NCBI RefSeq assembly: GCF_040807025.1
Contig: NC_090945.1
Span: forward strand, 50,779,588 to 50,843,587
Source of the DNA: Struthio camelus
Taxonomy: Eukaryota > Chordata > Aves > Struthioniformes > Struthionidae
Length of the DNA stretch: 64,000 nucleotides
Reading direction: 5' to 3'
Part shown: positions 1 to 13,599 of the stretch, in pieces
How positions within the stretch are numbered: the stretch's first letter is position 1
How the letters are laid out: each line of letters opens with the position of its first letter
Notes under the pieces: generated by a model
Seen by the model: the letters and a program-made list of their open reading frames with translations, nothing else
Database searches by the model: none
Told to the model about the DNA's origin: nothing
Program-made: the position numbers and the translations under genes

Positions 1-303
1 TACTCATTTCATTTTTGAAAACAAATGCTTAGATATGTCTTCCAGTTTTTTCTTTTGTTTTGTTTAGACAGAGAGCTGTTTACTATTCCTACTTGCCTAT
101 TGCTGTTTTCTCTTCATGTGTTTTTTGTCACTTCCAACAATCCAATATAAAGGTCTCTTTTTTTCTTTTTTTCTTTAAACCATTGGAATTACTATAATTT
201 TAGTTTATTGGATAAAACATAAGCAATGTTCTCTTGGCTTACTGACTCAATGTTTAATGTTGTATAACTTTCAACGTGGTCTCTGTTTGACTTTTTCCTG
301 CAG
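1..303 (+). other. TRAPPC11: TRAPPC11 intron (3' part)
   Basis: This T-rich, non-coding stretch ends in a pyrimidine tract and CAG at 301-303, directly before the first recognisable exon. I see no earlier TRAPPC11 exon in it, so the preceding exon lies outside the window. Confidence 0.8.
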
Positions 304-395
304 AAGTTCACCTGTGGAAAGCGTACCTGTTGTTAGTACAGTGATCACTCTTCCACATGTGATTGTAGAGAGCATTCCCCTCCATATTAATGCAG
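304..395 (+). CDS. TRAPPC11: TRAPPC11 internal coding exon (first of four in the window)
   Basis: TRAPPC11 is the large metazoan TRAPP subunit (foie gras homologue), which acts in ER-to-Golgi tethering and autophagy. The exon is 92 nt. It is preceded by CAG and followed by the donor GTAATA at 396. The first base completes a codon begun upstream, and 30 codons follow, reading [10 protein letters not shown] and ending P-L-H-I-N-A. The last G starts a split Asp codon. The peptide matches what I recall of the C-terminal (Gryzun-type) region of vertebrate TRAPPC11, and it continues in frame into the exon at 1270. The gene's 5' part is outside the window. Confidence 0.92.
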
Positions 396-1269
396 GTAAT
401 ATTAGTTAGCAGCCTGTGTGACCCAATTAGAATGTCTAGATTTTTCTTAAATGAACAGCTGTAGAGTCTTACAGCATCCAGAAGTTGCAGTCACTGTAGC
501 ACAAGATAGGAAACTACTGCTGGATATTATGGAGCCAGTGGAAGAAAATGCATCATCACTTAGACTGCCCCAAGCCTTGCTCTTCTTCCCACTCCTCGCT
601 TCCAGGAAAGTAAAGCGAACGTGTTCTCTTAAAAGCTACAGATGGAACAACTTGTGTTACCTGGCAGCACAGAGACCGCAGTTGCCTCTTCTGAAGCTAC
701 CTTTCCCATAGCTTTTTCTAGAGTCTTATGGCAAGAATTGTTCCATCCACCCATGCCCTGGCAGCGTCCCAGGAAAGAAAAGAGCATTAGAACTGCTTGT
801 GGGCAAGTGAACTATTTGTCTTCTAGCACTTCACCTGCACAAGAGCAGAATAGGAGTGGAGAGCTCACTGAAAACATGACATTCCTATGCTTTATTCTCG
901 TTTGTACTGAGATTCTCCCATCATCCTTTCCCATTATATTTTTAAGTAGCGTGCTGACAATATCTGATAAGGTTTTGGTAAACAAAATGGCCAATGGCAG
1001 CTGCCATAGTGATTCCTAGTTTGCATTCCTGTGTAGTGTAAACAGTTGGGGTTTTTGTAACTTAAGTGTTGTGGAAATGTTACTGAAAAATGGTAATGAA
1101 GTTGTGATCTGTTCCTTAGTCTTTTTTTCTGAAAAATCTTATCAGAAATATTTTAGATGCCTAGTTCTTGTAGCTTTTTTCCAAACTTTTCATTGCTCTT
1201 TGAGCTGGACTTATTTATTAAACTTTAAAACTTATTTTATATATGAGATTATTTACTTTCTTTCCAAAG
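396..1269 (+). other. TRAPPC11: TRAPPC11 intron
   Basis: This intron lies between two phase-1 exon borders (GTAATA donor, CCAAAG acceptor). The short open frames around 451-1019 have no family resemblance and lack supporting splice structure. I see no known repeat in it. Confidence 0.85.
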
Positions 1270-1403
1270 ATCTTCCGTCATTTGGTCGAGTCCGAGAATC
1301 CCTCCCTGTCAGATATCACCTGCAAAATAAAACCAATTTAGTCCAGGATGTGGAGGTGTCAGTGGAACCCAGTGATGCCTTCATGTTCTCTGGCCTTAAG
1401 CAG
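1270..1403 (+). CDS. TRAPPC11: TRAPPC11 internal coding exon (second in the window)
   Basis: The exon is 134 nt. With the G carried over from the previous exon it gives exactly 45 codons, starting [10 protein letters not shown] and ending F-S-G-L-K-Q. The acceptor is CCAAAG and the donor is CAG/GTACAA. This is the conserved beta-sandwich-like C-terminal part of TRAPPC11 (V-R-Y-H-L-Q-N-K-T, then [12 protein letters not shown]). The frame stays open and runs on into the exon at 1864 with a phase-0 junction. The identification rests on remembered orthologue sequence and not on a search. Confidence 0.95.
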
Positions 1404-1809
1404 GTACAAAAATGTCACATCTACAGATCCTGTTGCCTTAACTGATAGTGAAGAATACATGGATTAGATTTACATTGATATGCAGAGATAACAATCACAG
1501 AACTATTTTGTAAATTTTCAAAGTATGGTAAACAGAAGAATGATAAATGTGGTAAATTCTGTCTGGAGGAAAGCATGCATACAGGCCCCTTCTAAAGAAG
1601 GGCTAAATGGAGGCATAACTAGGAACTGTTTGCCATGTTGTTTGTATGTAATGTTGTGTTTCAGAGTGAAAGTAACAGTTTTAACTAGAAGAGGAAAGTA
1701 ATTGCATTATTTCCAAAGTCGGAGATTGTAAACAATGAATAAATAGAAAACTGCTTTCTGTCACAGAATTGGGGGGGGAGGGAGGTGTGTGTATGTGTGT
1801 ATATATATA

Positions 1810-1840
<31 letters not shown>

Positions 1841-1863
1841 TTTTTTTTTTTTGGCTTGTTTAG
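1404..1863 (+). other. TRAPPC11: TRAPPC11 intron with microsatellite at its 3' end
   Basis: This is a short phase-0 intron. It has a G8 run at 1771-1778, then a GT/AT compound microsatellite and a T-tract that run almost to the acceptor TTTAG at 1859-1863. Otherwise it is non-coding. Confidence 0.85.
1785..1852. repeat. GT/AT compound microsatellite plus T-tract
   Basis: GT-rich repeats (1785-1799), AT repeats (to 1810), five GT units (1811-1820), ten AT units (1821-1840) and a T12 tract (1841-1852) follow one another without a break. The T-tract serves as the polypyrimidine tract of the TRAPPC11 acceptor 11 bases downstream. Confidence 0.95.
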
Positions 1864-3485
<1,622 letters not shown>

Positions 3486-3530
3486 CCTCAGGGTCGACAA
3501 GCAGATGATAACTCAATTGCAGCTGCATAA
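3486..3530 (+). CDS. TRAPPC11: TRAPPC11 terminal coding exon and stop
   Basis: There are 14 codons plus TAA, reading P-Q-G-R-Q-A-D-D-N-S-I-A-A-A-stop. The exon joins in phase 0 to the exon ending at 2031. The tail ending D-D-x-S-I-A-A-A is the expected C-terminus of vertebrate TRAPPC11, so the gene is complete at its 3' end. The acceptor is TTTCCTCAAAG. Confidence 0.95.
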   Translation, partial: PQGRQADDNSIAAA

Positions 3531-4470
3531 CTTGGAGACTTGTACCTCTGCACTTAAAGAAAATGGGATGTTGCACAGAATGTATAAAACTGGTTTTGGA
3601 AATGTGGCTTTGATAAAACCATAAGAATTAAATTTTATTTTTAAATTACAACTCTCAGCAGAGCTAATGTTTTAAAACATCTGGTCTTTGATACTTTTCT
3701 TTAATGAATAAACATATGGGGAAAGTTGGTGCTTTATTTAACATGAACATTCTTTCTTTTGAAATTAACTTTGTGAACGTCAAACTCTTAAAAGTATTAT
3801 TTTATAGGCATATTACATGTCTGGAGTATTTAAGCAAAAAATGCAAATTCTTTTGACCAAAACCAAAAGACATTTTCATAATTAATGGTAGGTTGAAGTG
3901 CAAAGTTTGTACTTACTAATACTAGGATTTACAGCACTGAAAATGATCATCCCTTACAGAAGTGTGTTCTGTGCCACCTGTGTTGAGGGCAGAACAGTGT
4001 GTGCAGCAACAGAACTACAAATGATTAACCGGTACTTTTGGCATTGAGCAGCTTACTCATTAAAACAATAAAATCTAAAAGGCGCTATTTCTCCTGGGTA
4101 AGCCATACATCAGAAATTGAATTCAGCAACAGCTAGTCTAATGATTGAATAGATTCATTCGTAACAGCTGGACCATCCAAGCTCAACTTGATATAGTTTG
4201 GGTTATTTTTACACACAGTTTCTAGATTAAAGATGGCTTGATAGTCTGCTGTGTGAAATTAGAAAATAGATGTCCTGCTGTTGTACAGCTCCAGAGGAAC
4301 TGGTGTTTAAAATACAGTAAATCATGTGTATATATATTAAAAAAAAAAAAAAAAAGCATTGTGAAAACTTCAGTTGTTTAACTTTCTAAATAATTACGTT
4401 TTGATTGCTTGGAAAATACCTTATTTATTGTCAAAGTGAAGTTCTAATAAACAGCTTGTAACAGAGTACT
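3531..4470 (+). other. TRAPPC11: TRAPPC11 3' untranslated region (probable extent)
   Basis: This is AT-rich sequence after the TAA with several possible polyadenylation signals: AATAAA at 3707-3712, 4067-4072 and 4446-4451. A run of about 17 A at 4337-4354 is a homopolymer inside the UTR. The true end is not determined. I placed it just after the last strong signal. Confidence 0.65.
4446..4451 (+). terminator. TRAPPC11: Candidate poly(A) signal, distal
   Basis: AATAAA is followed within about 40 bases by GT-rich sequence. The copies at 3707 and 4067 are alternatives that would give shorter 3' UTRs. Confidence 0.55.
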
Positions 4471-7400
4471 TCTGAAACAGTGTCCTTAATTGTATTGGCT
4501 TCATAGCTATTGTTTCACAGCTATGTGATGCTGTTGTAGGCAGGTATATTTGCTTAGAGCACTGAGGTCTAGAACAGCTCTAACACTCAGGCAAAAGTGT
4601 TGGACAAGTGTGTAAACGTTCCTTACTGCCAAAAGGGCTGTAGGCTAATTGGCTGTGTTGAAAAACATATGTGTGTATACAGTCTTTCCATGGAGTACAG
4701 ATGAAGATATTTTAACTAAGAGGTTGTTGTTAGGTATTGGTACAGAAGAGAAAAAGAAGACTGAAAAACATTGCTGGGAAGAGCAAATGAAAATCTTCAG
4801 ATCTCTTTGTTCTTTGCTGAAGTGATAGGAATTAAGTGGCAGCCATGGAATGGGTGTTTTATTTCTGGGCTCCATTTAAAAGACAAGAGTGGAAAATATA
4901 TTTTGCTGCTTTTTTTTTTTTTTTTTTCCCCTCGAGCAGCCACTCAGATTACAGTAACTCTGGCATCTGTGCTACTGCTTCTTGAAAGAAGTGTAGAAGA
5001 GAGTATGCATTGGAGAACTGGGACACCTTTCCCCCCCTCCCCCTGAAATGGTCTAACAGCTAAATGATGACTTGAATTCCTTTTTGAAAAGGGTGAGCAT
5101 AAAATACTTTGATTATAGCAATATGAGAGTCTAAGTGAACTGTGTAAATTAATTTTTATTTAAAATGGTGAGTAGTAATTGTAGGCACTGTCTAAAAAAT
5201 ACAGAAATGCAAATATCCTACATCATGTAGCAAAAATTACTTATTGCTTTGCCATAGTTGTAACTTCTCTTCTTTCTTCATTCCATTCCCAAAGAGAATC
5301 TTTTCTTGTTTTGTTTGGTCTTATAGCCGTAAACACTACAAAGCAAAGATCTTGTCTTATTTGTCTGTAAAGTACTAGGCACACCTTTTAATCTATGTAA
5401 ATGACTGACGTGAATAAAAACATGCGGCAAGCAGAAACCACCTTTCTAAAAACACTTGAAGTGATTAATGATGACTGTTTTCCTGACTCATAAGACACTA
5501 ATGCTGAGGGGAATATTTGATTCATAACAAATCCCATTGGAAGTCTTGAGATGGCATGTATATTTATGTTTAAATGCAGCTTTTTATCATTGTATTTTAT
5601 CTGCATCATTCAAACTTCAGTTCAATGTATACTAAAATGTAGTTTATTTTAATTGGAACTAATTAAGCATCAGAAAAAAGAGAAGCTATTTTTAGACCAG
5701 TTTAAAAATAACTTTCAGGGGTGTGGGGGAAAGGCAGAGATCAACATGTTGAGACTGCTACTGAGCTGGAGACTTAGCGCTAGCAATACCCTTTCCTCCC
5801 CTCTTTTGCTATCAAGTGTGTGAAAGGAGAAGAACATGTGCTATCACCTCAGAGCTCCTAGCCGGAAGTGATGTTTGGAGCAAAACAAGGTACTCTAGCC
5901 TCTCTTTGTTGCTTCCAGCCATTAAGCCTCTAGTTAAAAGAAGTTCAGGAAAAGTGGAGGATCTAATTCCAGATCTGCCTTCTCTGATCTTTGGCTTACA
6001 GAAGGGTTTTGGAGGTTCCATCAGCTTGCTTTGGTGTGTCCTAGACAACAACATCTTTCTTGATCTCTCTGAGCTTCCTCTGATATGACATGGGAGATTG
6101 GAAGTCTCCGGGTAAAAATACTTCTGCCTTGACTGTCCTTCAGGTTTGAGGTTGTTGTGTGCAGAGGAGGAGAAGAAATTATCTCGAAGGTTTTTTTCCA
6201 GCTACTTCATTCCTTAACCCTGCTTGACTATTTCGTTTTCCAAGAAACAGTGAGCTGCTGCTCCTTCATATCTTTTCAGTGAAGAAGTCAGGCTAAGTAG
6301 GAGACTGGAACAACAGAGAACATAGGGAACCTACTTTCCCTGCCCTCCTACACAGCCACTTTTCACAAGAGACTGACAGGGCTACAAGAGTAGCAATCTT
6401 TGCTCTAATTCAAGGGCTAGATAATTCACCCCATTTCCTGAAAAGGAGGATGGAGACCCATGTAGGACTTGTAAATAAGTGTCAGCTGCCTAAATTCAGG
6501 GTGATGAGGTTGACTGAGTTGCATCTCAACTTTCAGCATATCAGATACGCCCTGACAGACATGTGCCCCAGTGGTGCACTGAGGCAGTTTCTGCTAGCCT
6601 TAAGTTTGTTTCATGATGGCCTCACCACAACAGGTCGTAAAATAGTTCATGTTTATAACACCTTTTACCTCACTGAACATAATTGTTTGATAACTGTAAA
6701 GGGCATCTGGCTCGGAGATGTGTAGTCAACAAAATTTAGGGCACATCCTAATTAACCACTGTCTTTCTGAAAGAATTGGAAAGGAAATTTATATAACATG
6801 TAAAATAAGGTATTTCTAGAGAACTGGTTCTTTGAAGCACTCACCAGTGATGGTTCTGTGATTCTCAGACTGGTAAAACTAGGAAAGGGGAAAATAGTAT
6901 TAAGTGCTTTGCATTCCTGCTAAAGTTTTTTTTTTTTTTTTAAAAAAAAAAGGGGGGGGGGCGGGGAGGGAGGTTTAAGTAAGTGACCGGAAACAAACTT
7001 AGCAGATGTAATAAGTGCTAACGGGGATCTGTTTAATCCTATTTGATGTGAGGGCTGGTATGCTTGGCTACACTTTTATGCAGTACAGAGATGACTTGAG
7101 ATAGGACCACTCCATATCCATGCTGAGATATGTAAACTGGTTAGAATCTATCCCTGCTGTTCTGCTCTGCTTCTCCGATACTGGAAATTTCTCTCCACAG
7201 GCAAGGGTGCCATCCATGCAGAAAGTGGCCATCTCTTCCCTTTACTAGCAGGGGGAGACTCAGGTGGGAGCCTGGTCCCAAGAAGGTCATGTTTTGCTTG
7301 GTCATGAGGCTGTGAGCTTGCAGGAGCTCTGCATTCCTGCTGTGCATCAGGATCTGCTCGCACAGCCTGTTTGCAGAAAGACAACTGCAGCAGTTCATAT

Positions 7401-8600
7401 GAGCAAAGAGGGGAGTTACAAAAGATGCCCCAACTTTTTCAGGAACTGCGTCCTCTTTGTAGTTGATGAATCTGTAATCACCTTTGCCTGTCTGCAATAT
7501 ATGTCCTGGAAGTACTGACACACTAGCATGCTTTATGTTGCTTTAGGATCTTATGATCAGAGGGGGGGGAAAAAAAAAAAGCAGCTTTAGTTCTGGCTTC
7601 AGCAGCCTAGGACCTCTTTTTCCCCTCTGAACCTCTTTTCCCAAAATGCTTCTGTCACATGTGAAGTACCGTTAACAATATGCGTGTGGGGGAAATCTAT
7701 TGTGCATTTTAAGCAACCTCATGCACTAAAGTTGTAGCATGCTGTTAAATGCCTGCTCCCCTTTTCCAAGGAGCATGGTCTGTAGTTCTAGCATGGTGAC
7801 CATCTCTGCCTTCCACTGATCAACAGAAGAACATATTTAGCTCTTTATTCTCTGCCTCCAGGAAGATATCTGAGGGACTCAGCCAGTGTCCTTACTCCAC
7901 TCCCAACAGTGAAAAATCCTTTTTGCCTTTTGGATCTTATGGCCCTTCGATGGGTGCTCTTCAGGCTGCAGTGGTGTGCTTTCCTTCTTTCTCACTTATC
8001 CATGCAGATAGGTACTTGCTTCCAGAAAGCACAGAGGATATTATAATTTTCTGGTCATCTCCCTTATGTTACTGCATTTCCTGAGTTGTTTTTTCAAAAA
8101 GTTCTGCAAGTTTCCCCTAGAGTGAGCCCTAATTTTCACCTTTGGTCAGGAAATTAATTGGTCTGCCTTCTGTCCTCGGCCTAAGAGCTCTACAACTGAA
8201 ATGTCCTGTGTACCTTGGAAGTCAAACATGCCTAGCTTTCTATTTGATCAAGGGTAAAGCGTTCCTGGCAAAACCGTTTCTTTGTTTCTGCGACAAATTG
8301 CGTTGGGATCTGCCATAAGATTGTCAGTGGAATGGGTTTCTGTAATAAAAACCTACTGTGAGAGAGAGCTCTGTTAGTCTTTGGAATAGGGAGAAATAGT
8401 GCTTAGTGTTGTCCGCCGTGGGAACGTGCATATGCACTCTCCCCTGTGGAAATACCTAGACGCGATGCAGGACTGAGAAAAGTTTCCCATCTTAACATAG
8501 CTCTGAGACTCATCTTCATTTAACCCATAGAGACTGTTTGCTGGAGAACGTGCTGCGTCACCTGCAGTGTGAGTGTGCAGGGACAAGAGCTTAAACAAAA
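4471..8600. other. Intergenic region between TRAPPC11 and STOX2, first part
   Basis: No supported gene. There is a T18 run near 4910-4927, an (A/T)-rich stretch to about 5700, and then more mixed-composition sequence (5700-8600). The longest open frame (minus strand, 7141-7521, 126 codons) has no recognisable motif. The G/A homopolymer near 7562-7580 and the stack at 6926 are simple sequence. Part of 5.7-8.6 kb may be old, unrecognisable interspersed repeat. Confidence 0.6.
6926..6961. repeat. Homopolymer stack T16-A10-G10
   Basis: Sixteen T, ten A and ten G follow one another directly, and then comes G-rich sequence to about 6973. The T and A runs are mutually complementary. Confidence 0.95.
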
Positions 8601-8605
8601 CAGAA

Positions 8606-8950
8606 GGTTACTTACCAGTTAACTGCAGCTTCTTCAAGGTGTGTTACTCGTGTGCGTGTTTACATGGATACTTCCAAGAGGGTTGCTCTCTCTTCCTCCT
8701 CTGTTTCAAAGCCCCTCTAGGGAAAAACACAAAGAATTCTGACTCAACCTAGAGCAGGCAGTAGGCAGTAAGGACAATTTGTCTAAAAGAGCTCCACTCC
8801 TTTTTTATGCAATTTCTGAACCACCTCTTCTTTCTCTGTTATCCTGAGATTGCACAAGGGGTGTGATCTAGAGCGGAAGAGCCTCCAACCCTGATGTACG
8901 CATACTCGGTCATCACATCTTAAAGTCCCTCAAATTAGCAGTAAGTAACT
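8606..8950. repeat. Possible fold-back interspersed repeat with inverted GTAAGTAAC ends
   Basis: The sequence GGTTACTTACC at 8606-8616 is matched in inverted orientation by GTAAGTAACT at 8941-8950. Weaker similarity continues beyond both copies: CTTC follows GTAAGTAAC on each side after a few bases, and CTGCAG-like sequence lies near both. The left end resembles a repeat I recall from turtle and crocodile DNA, with a GTTACTTACC core followed by a CTTCAAGGTGTG-like tail. The family name and outer borders are uncertain. Confidence 0.4.
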
Positions 8951-11900
8951 GTCTTCACCTATTACTGCAGAAGGCTTAAAGTACCTCTGCTTGTTGTCTC
9001 ATAGCCAGTGAAATTTGACAACATTTGAGAGACTGTTTCACGTTGTAGAATGCTGCAGAGCTAGGCCTGCGAGTGGTAAGCTACATGAAAACGAATAGGC
9101 CAGATTAACAGCACTTGTCCATTGTCTTTGCAAGCGTTACAGAAATATACTGTCCTGAAACAATACTAGTTTTGGAGGAGGTAAGGGGAGAATATATACT
9201 GCAAGTGCTAACGGGAGTGGATTAGACTGTAGGAAAGCAAAACTCTCAGTTTCTCAGCACTGCCATTCCTCGTATTTGCAAAGAGATGGCAAGTGTTGGA
9301 TAATTAAAAACAGACATTTATGAGTTTAAATAGGACTTCTAAACGCCCCCAAATTGTATTCATGACAGTATAATTTCCCCTACCTGAATAGAATGTTAAT
9401 TAAGTATTTTTAAAGAAGATTCTATTTTGGCAGGTTTCCATACCAAATCTCCAGATGCTTCATTACAGAACATGATATCGTGCAAAGGCCATCAAGTTTG
9501 TACAGCCGTACTTGTTGAATGCTTTGTATCAATACAAAACTATGTTAATTATGCATGCTAGTTATTGCAGTCTGAACTTGCCAGTGGGATGAGGAAATAT
9601 GGGAGTCAAAAATTTCTCCCTGGAAAGTAAACAAAAACATGTAGCTAGCATTTTTTCCCTATATTTAGGAGTTGCTAAAAAGTATCTGATTCTATTTAGG
9701 CATTCAGAATTGACCTTCAAGTTGAGATTTCAATTATTCTTTCTAAAAGTTGAAAGTTCATCATCCAGCAGTCATTCTACCCTATAGCATGCTCCTACTT
9801 TCTCCCTGTAAATCATTTTGCATGCAGATGTTTCGATTTTCTGTTTTATCTTTGCTCTTTAGCAATTTCTGTGGGTTTTTTGAACATCTTATGAACTACA
9901 TTTTTACTATTTTAGTAAGTTATTATATGTAATATATTGAATCCAAGGTGGTTTTCATTGTGCAACTATGTCTAGACACACATTTTATATATATATCTAT
10001 ATCTATATATATGTATACACACACACACACATATATATATGTATGTATAAACCCACACCCTTATATGTGTCAGTGAAATAACTTCCAGTAAGACAGAAAT
10101 AAATGCCCAAACAATGAGGAAAAACTCCTGAACTCTGGTTCAGCGTCCTGCATGGAAGGGATTCCATCAGTTTGCAGCGCTGAATGAACCCAGCTTAATG
10201 TCACCGCTTGATTTCATGCTGCCATCTTAGAAATCTTCTTGCCATCTGTCTTTGCAAGCAGGAGAGTTATAGCTGTATCGCAGCACATTAAAATGGGGCA
10301 TCAATTCTCTCTGTAGCCTACAGGCAGAATTAGGCATTTCTCCATAGGAAATAACTGAGCTCTGCTATCCATGAGAGCTATGTTAACTGACATATTCCAA
10401 AATCTTAAAAGGAGCTATCATACTTATTTCATGTTGTTTCTCTGTCACGGGTGTCAGAGCAGCAAGCACGGCAGATGCCACAAGGCTGCAAGAACTAATT
10501 TGAAAAGGGGACTGACATGGCAGAGCTGTTACTGGGGCCTTCGGAGCGCCGGAGGTGCCGAGGGGACACCCAGGGTGCTACGTGCAGCAGTTGAGTTTGA
10601 CAAAATAAACTGCTATAATAACTATCAAAACATGTATGATAATCACCAAGGGAAGGACATTAGAAATGCACTTTAAAATACTTGAGTATTTACCATTCGG
10701 TTCTCCGTATCAGTTTTTTTCTGGGCCAACATTAGGGAGCTAAGAAGCAAAATATTTTAGTCCAGTTTTCAACCACCAGTCTCTTTATAACAAAGAAAAC
10801 TGTTTTTTCCTCTATCTGCTACAGAGTAACCTGCTTATAAGATGTTTATCTGGCTAGGAGGTTGCAGACAGACTATCTTATCTTTATAGCTATCTTTTTA
10901 AAAAGTCTCTCTCTCCGGGTTACTGGTCCACTAAAGACTTTTATGTAGATAACAATTGCCTGTGTTAATTTATGACCTTGAAGATACTCATCACTCAGAG
11001 TGGATTTGGACTTGAGAAGTTTTCCGTTCAAATATGCCTATAGCCCAGGAACGAAAGGGGTGCTGATAAGAATGATTAATGAATTCAGTGGAGGAGTTTT
11101 TCAGTAGTGAGAAAGAAATGTAGCTATCCTCCTTAACCAGATGCTACAGAATACACGTGCCAACTCTAACAGAAATATTTCTCTGTTTTATAGGTTAGTT
11201 ACATATCCTTAACAGGCCGTATGCTTCACAGGAGTGAGCAGAGGTCACTGGGCTGAGGGGTAGGGAGCTGCGCTGATTTGTGCCCGGTGGGAACCTGGCA
11301 CGTCGCTCTTTATGCCGGGGGGTTGTGCTGCGTGACGTGACGTGTGCTGATGACCCGAATGTATGGGACTTACCTGGGATTGCCTTGCTGGGGGAAATAC
11401 AGGGCTGCTTATAAGCACAGGCTATAAGTTACGAGCTATCTGTGATGTGGAGAGGGCATAGTTTTTCTATACGGAAATAGAGATGTACAGATATGACTAA
11501 TCTGCATGTTTGTTATTGTAATGCAAATCACTGTGGTAAACTTTGGCTTATGATTACTGCCCTATTTCTAGGTAAATTAAGCTGATGTTTTATTAATTTC
11601 TCTGTACTGAGGAGATCAGCACAGGTTGGCTGTTTGAACTCAGCTGTGCAGCCTCTACTGCAAGTAACCCTCGTTCCTAGGTCCCAAAGCTGTAGGCCAT
11701 TAGGATTTGCCCTGTATGCCTCTTTTTAAATTGATACCCGCCACCCTTAATTCGCAAACAGCAAGTTGTGAAGTTACACAAAATTCTGCTAACTCCATTC
11801 TAAAACATCAGTGCAAAACCAGTGTCTAGTTTACTGCGAAGTTGATGGTCGTTTCCTGGAAACCAGGATCATCATCTCCTCTGCAACAACACACTGAAAG

Positions 11901-13599
11901 GAAGACTGCTCGCCTGTCTGCTTGGAAACAAGGTGTATGGCACTCCTGAGGCATATATTCCTGGGGCAGCTGCAGGACACGCAGCAGTTCCTTAAGCATA
12001 GTAAACCTTCAATTTTTAAAAAAACAAAATAAGGGGTGGCCTTTTCCACTTGGATCGCATGAGTCTTGCCAGGCCCGAAGCAGAGGGAGGCTACTTGCAA
12101 ACTTTCTCCAGCTCACCCTGTGAAGAAGACAAAGGATTTGGCATCCCCTCGCTCTGGCTGGGAAAGATTTTGCTTGCACAAGCTTGCGGCTGCCACGAGA
12201 TTTAGACAGACATCAGGGCAGCTATAGGGGACAGAAATATTTGCAGCAACACAGAGAGGTTGCCCTATCTATCTTCTCCCAACCAAAATCCCACGCATAT
12301 GAAGAGTATTTGGAGGTAGCCATAGGAATGCTGGACCCTCTGTGGCTTTGGGATCAACCAGCCTTTCTGGCTACTATTTTTTTTTATTATTATTAATGTT
12401 GCAGCAGGATAAAACGGCTAGACCTAACTGCATGGATCTCAACCAAATGCATCTACAGACCCATAGGCCAGACCCAGAAAGGAATTAGACACTGATAATG
12501 AGACTAGGGTGAAATGTAAGTCCCCTAAATCCAGAAATGAGATCTTAAAATCCTCTTGACAGCATTTAATTCTGTGAGCTAGTTCCCACCCTCTGGAAGT
12601 AGCCCCTGGGGCAGGTGGGTTAAAATCCGGTGGGGCAGAGGTGGAATTGAGCCTGCGCTCTGCCCCCAGCCTGCTGGGTGGGAGCGGGAGTGGTGACTCT
12701 TAACTGGGTTTAAAAAAAAGGCTTTGTTTTTGGAAGATGGTGGATAGACACCGGACTCCGGGGCAGGGAGGTCAGGAGTACATCTCTGTGCAGCTCTGAA
12801 TAAGAATCATTAAGCCCCAGAGAAACAATTTTCTAAGAATCTCTGAGTTCTGCTTTGGTTAATGGCACTTGGTAAGTGCAGGGGTACAACTCCCCTTTCT
12901 TGCCTTTAGCAGGTCTTTCTCACGACAGCATCAGTGCACCTCAGCTATGTTCTTGGTTTGTGCCTGGTGTCACACCAATCTACGGTCCACGCAGCCAAGG
13001 CTCGATCCAAATGCTCTTCCCGCTGCACCTTGGATGTTAACGTCCAACTCTCTTTTGCACAAATATGAAGCGGCAAGGCCTTCAATTTTTATAAACAAAC
13101 AGGCACTGTCATCTCTTTGAAAATGAAGTGAAAGTTCCTTGAAATCTCCAAAGAGACCAGAGAGAGGAAGAGGGTAGTAGTGCCGGACAGGGAGGAAAGA
13201 CGAAAAGAGGAGTATCGTGGGGAGAAGGTGGGATGGAGAAATTCAGCGTCCTGGTGAACTGTCACTGGTATGACCAACAGTAATATTTCTGCAGCAGTGC
13301 ATTTATAAAGCACTGTTTATGCTGTGATGCTCTGTTCACAATTAATAGTGACTCCTGACGATGCCTGACATTTTTAAAGCGATAAGCCAGTAATGGCCAT
13401 TGTTCCGGGAAGAACAAAAGCTGATCCTTCTGGCTTAGCATGGCGTTGGGTCCACAGATAATCTTCAAAGAGGAGCTGCAAAACGTAAAAGGTATTAAGC
13501 TCTGGGAAATTTTAAATCTGGCACACCTGGTTTACAAAGGGTTTTCTTCTGGATGCTGCTGTGTTTTCATTTTTATGTCGGAGAGCCAAAGGCGGTTTT
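8951..13599. other. Intergenic region, second part
   Basis: No gene is supported. The segment contains a TA/CA microsatellite (about 9985-10048), a short CRE-like run CGTGACGTGACGTG at 11331-11344, and otherwise unremarkable sequence. Open frames up to about 100 codons, such as 10371-10676, have no family features. Confidence 0.6.
9985..10048. repeat. TA/CTATAT/CA compound microsatellite
   Basis: Alternating TA, TATC and CA dinucleotide-type repeats run through an AC block near 10016-10030 and end in AT and GTAT units. Confidence 0.9.

Noticed and set aside
7141..7521. 126-codon minus-strand open frame, considered as a retroelement remnant
   Set aside because: No protease, reverse-transcriptase, integrase or capsid motif is visible.
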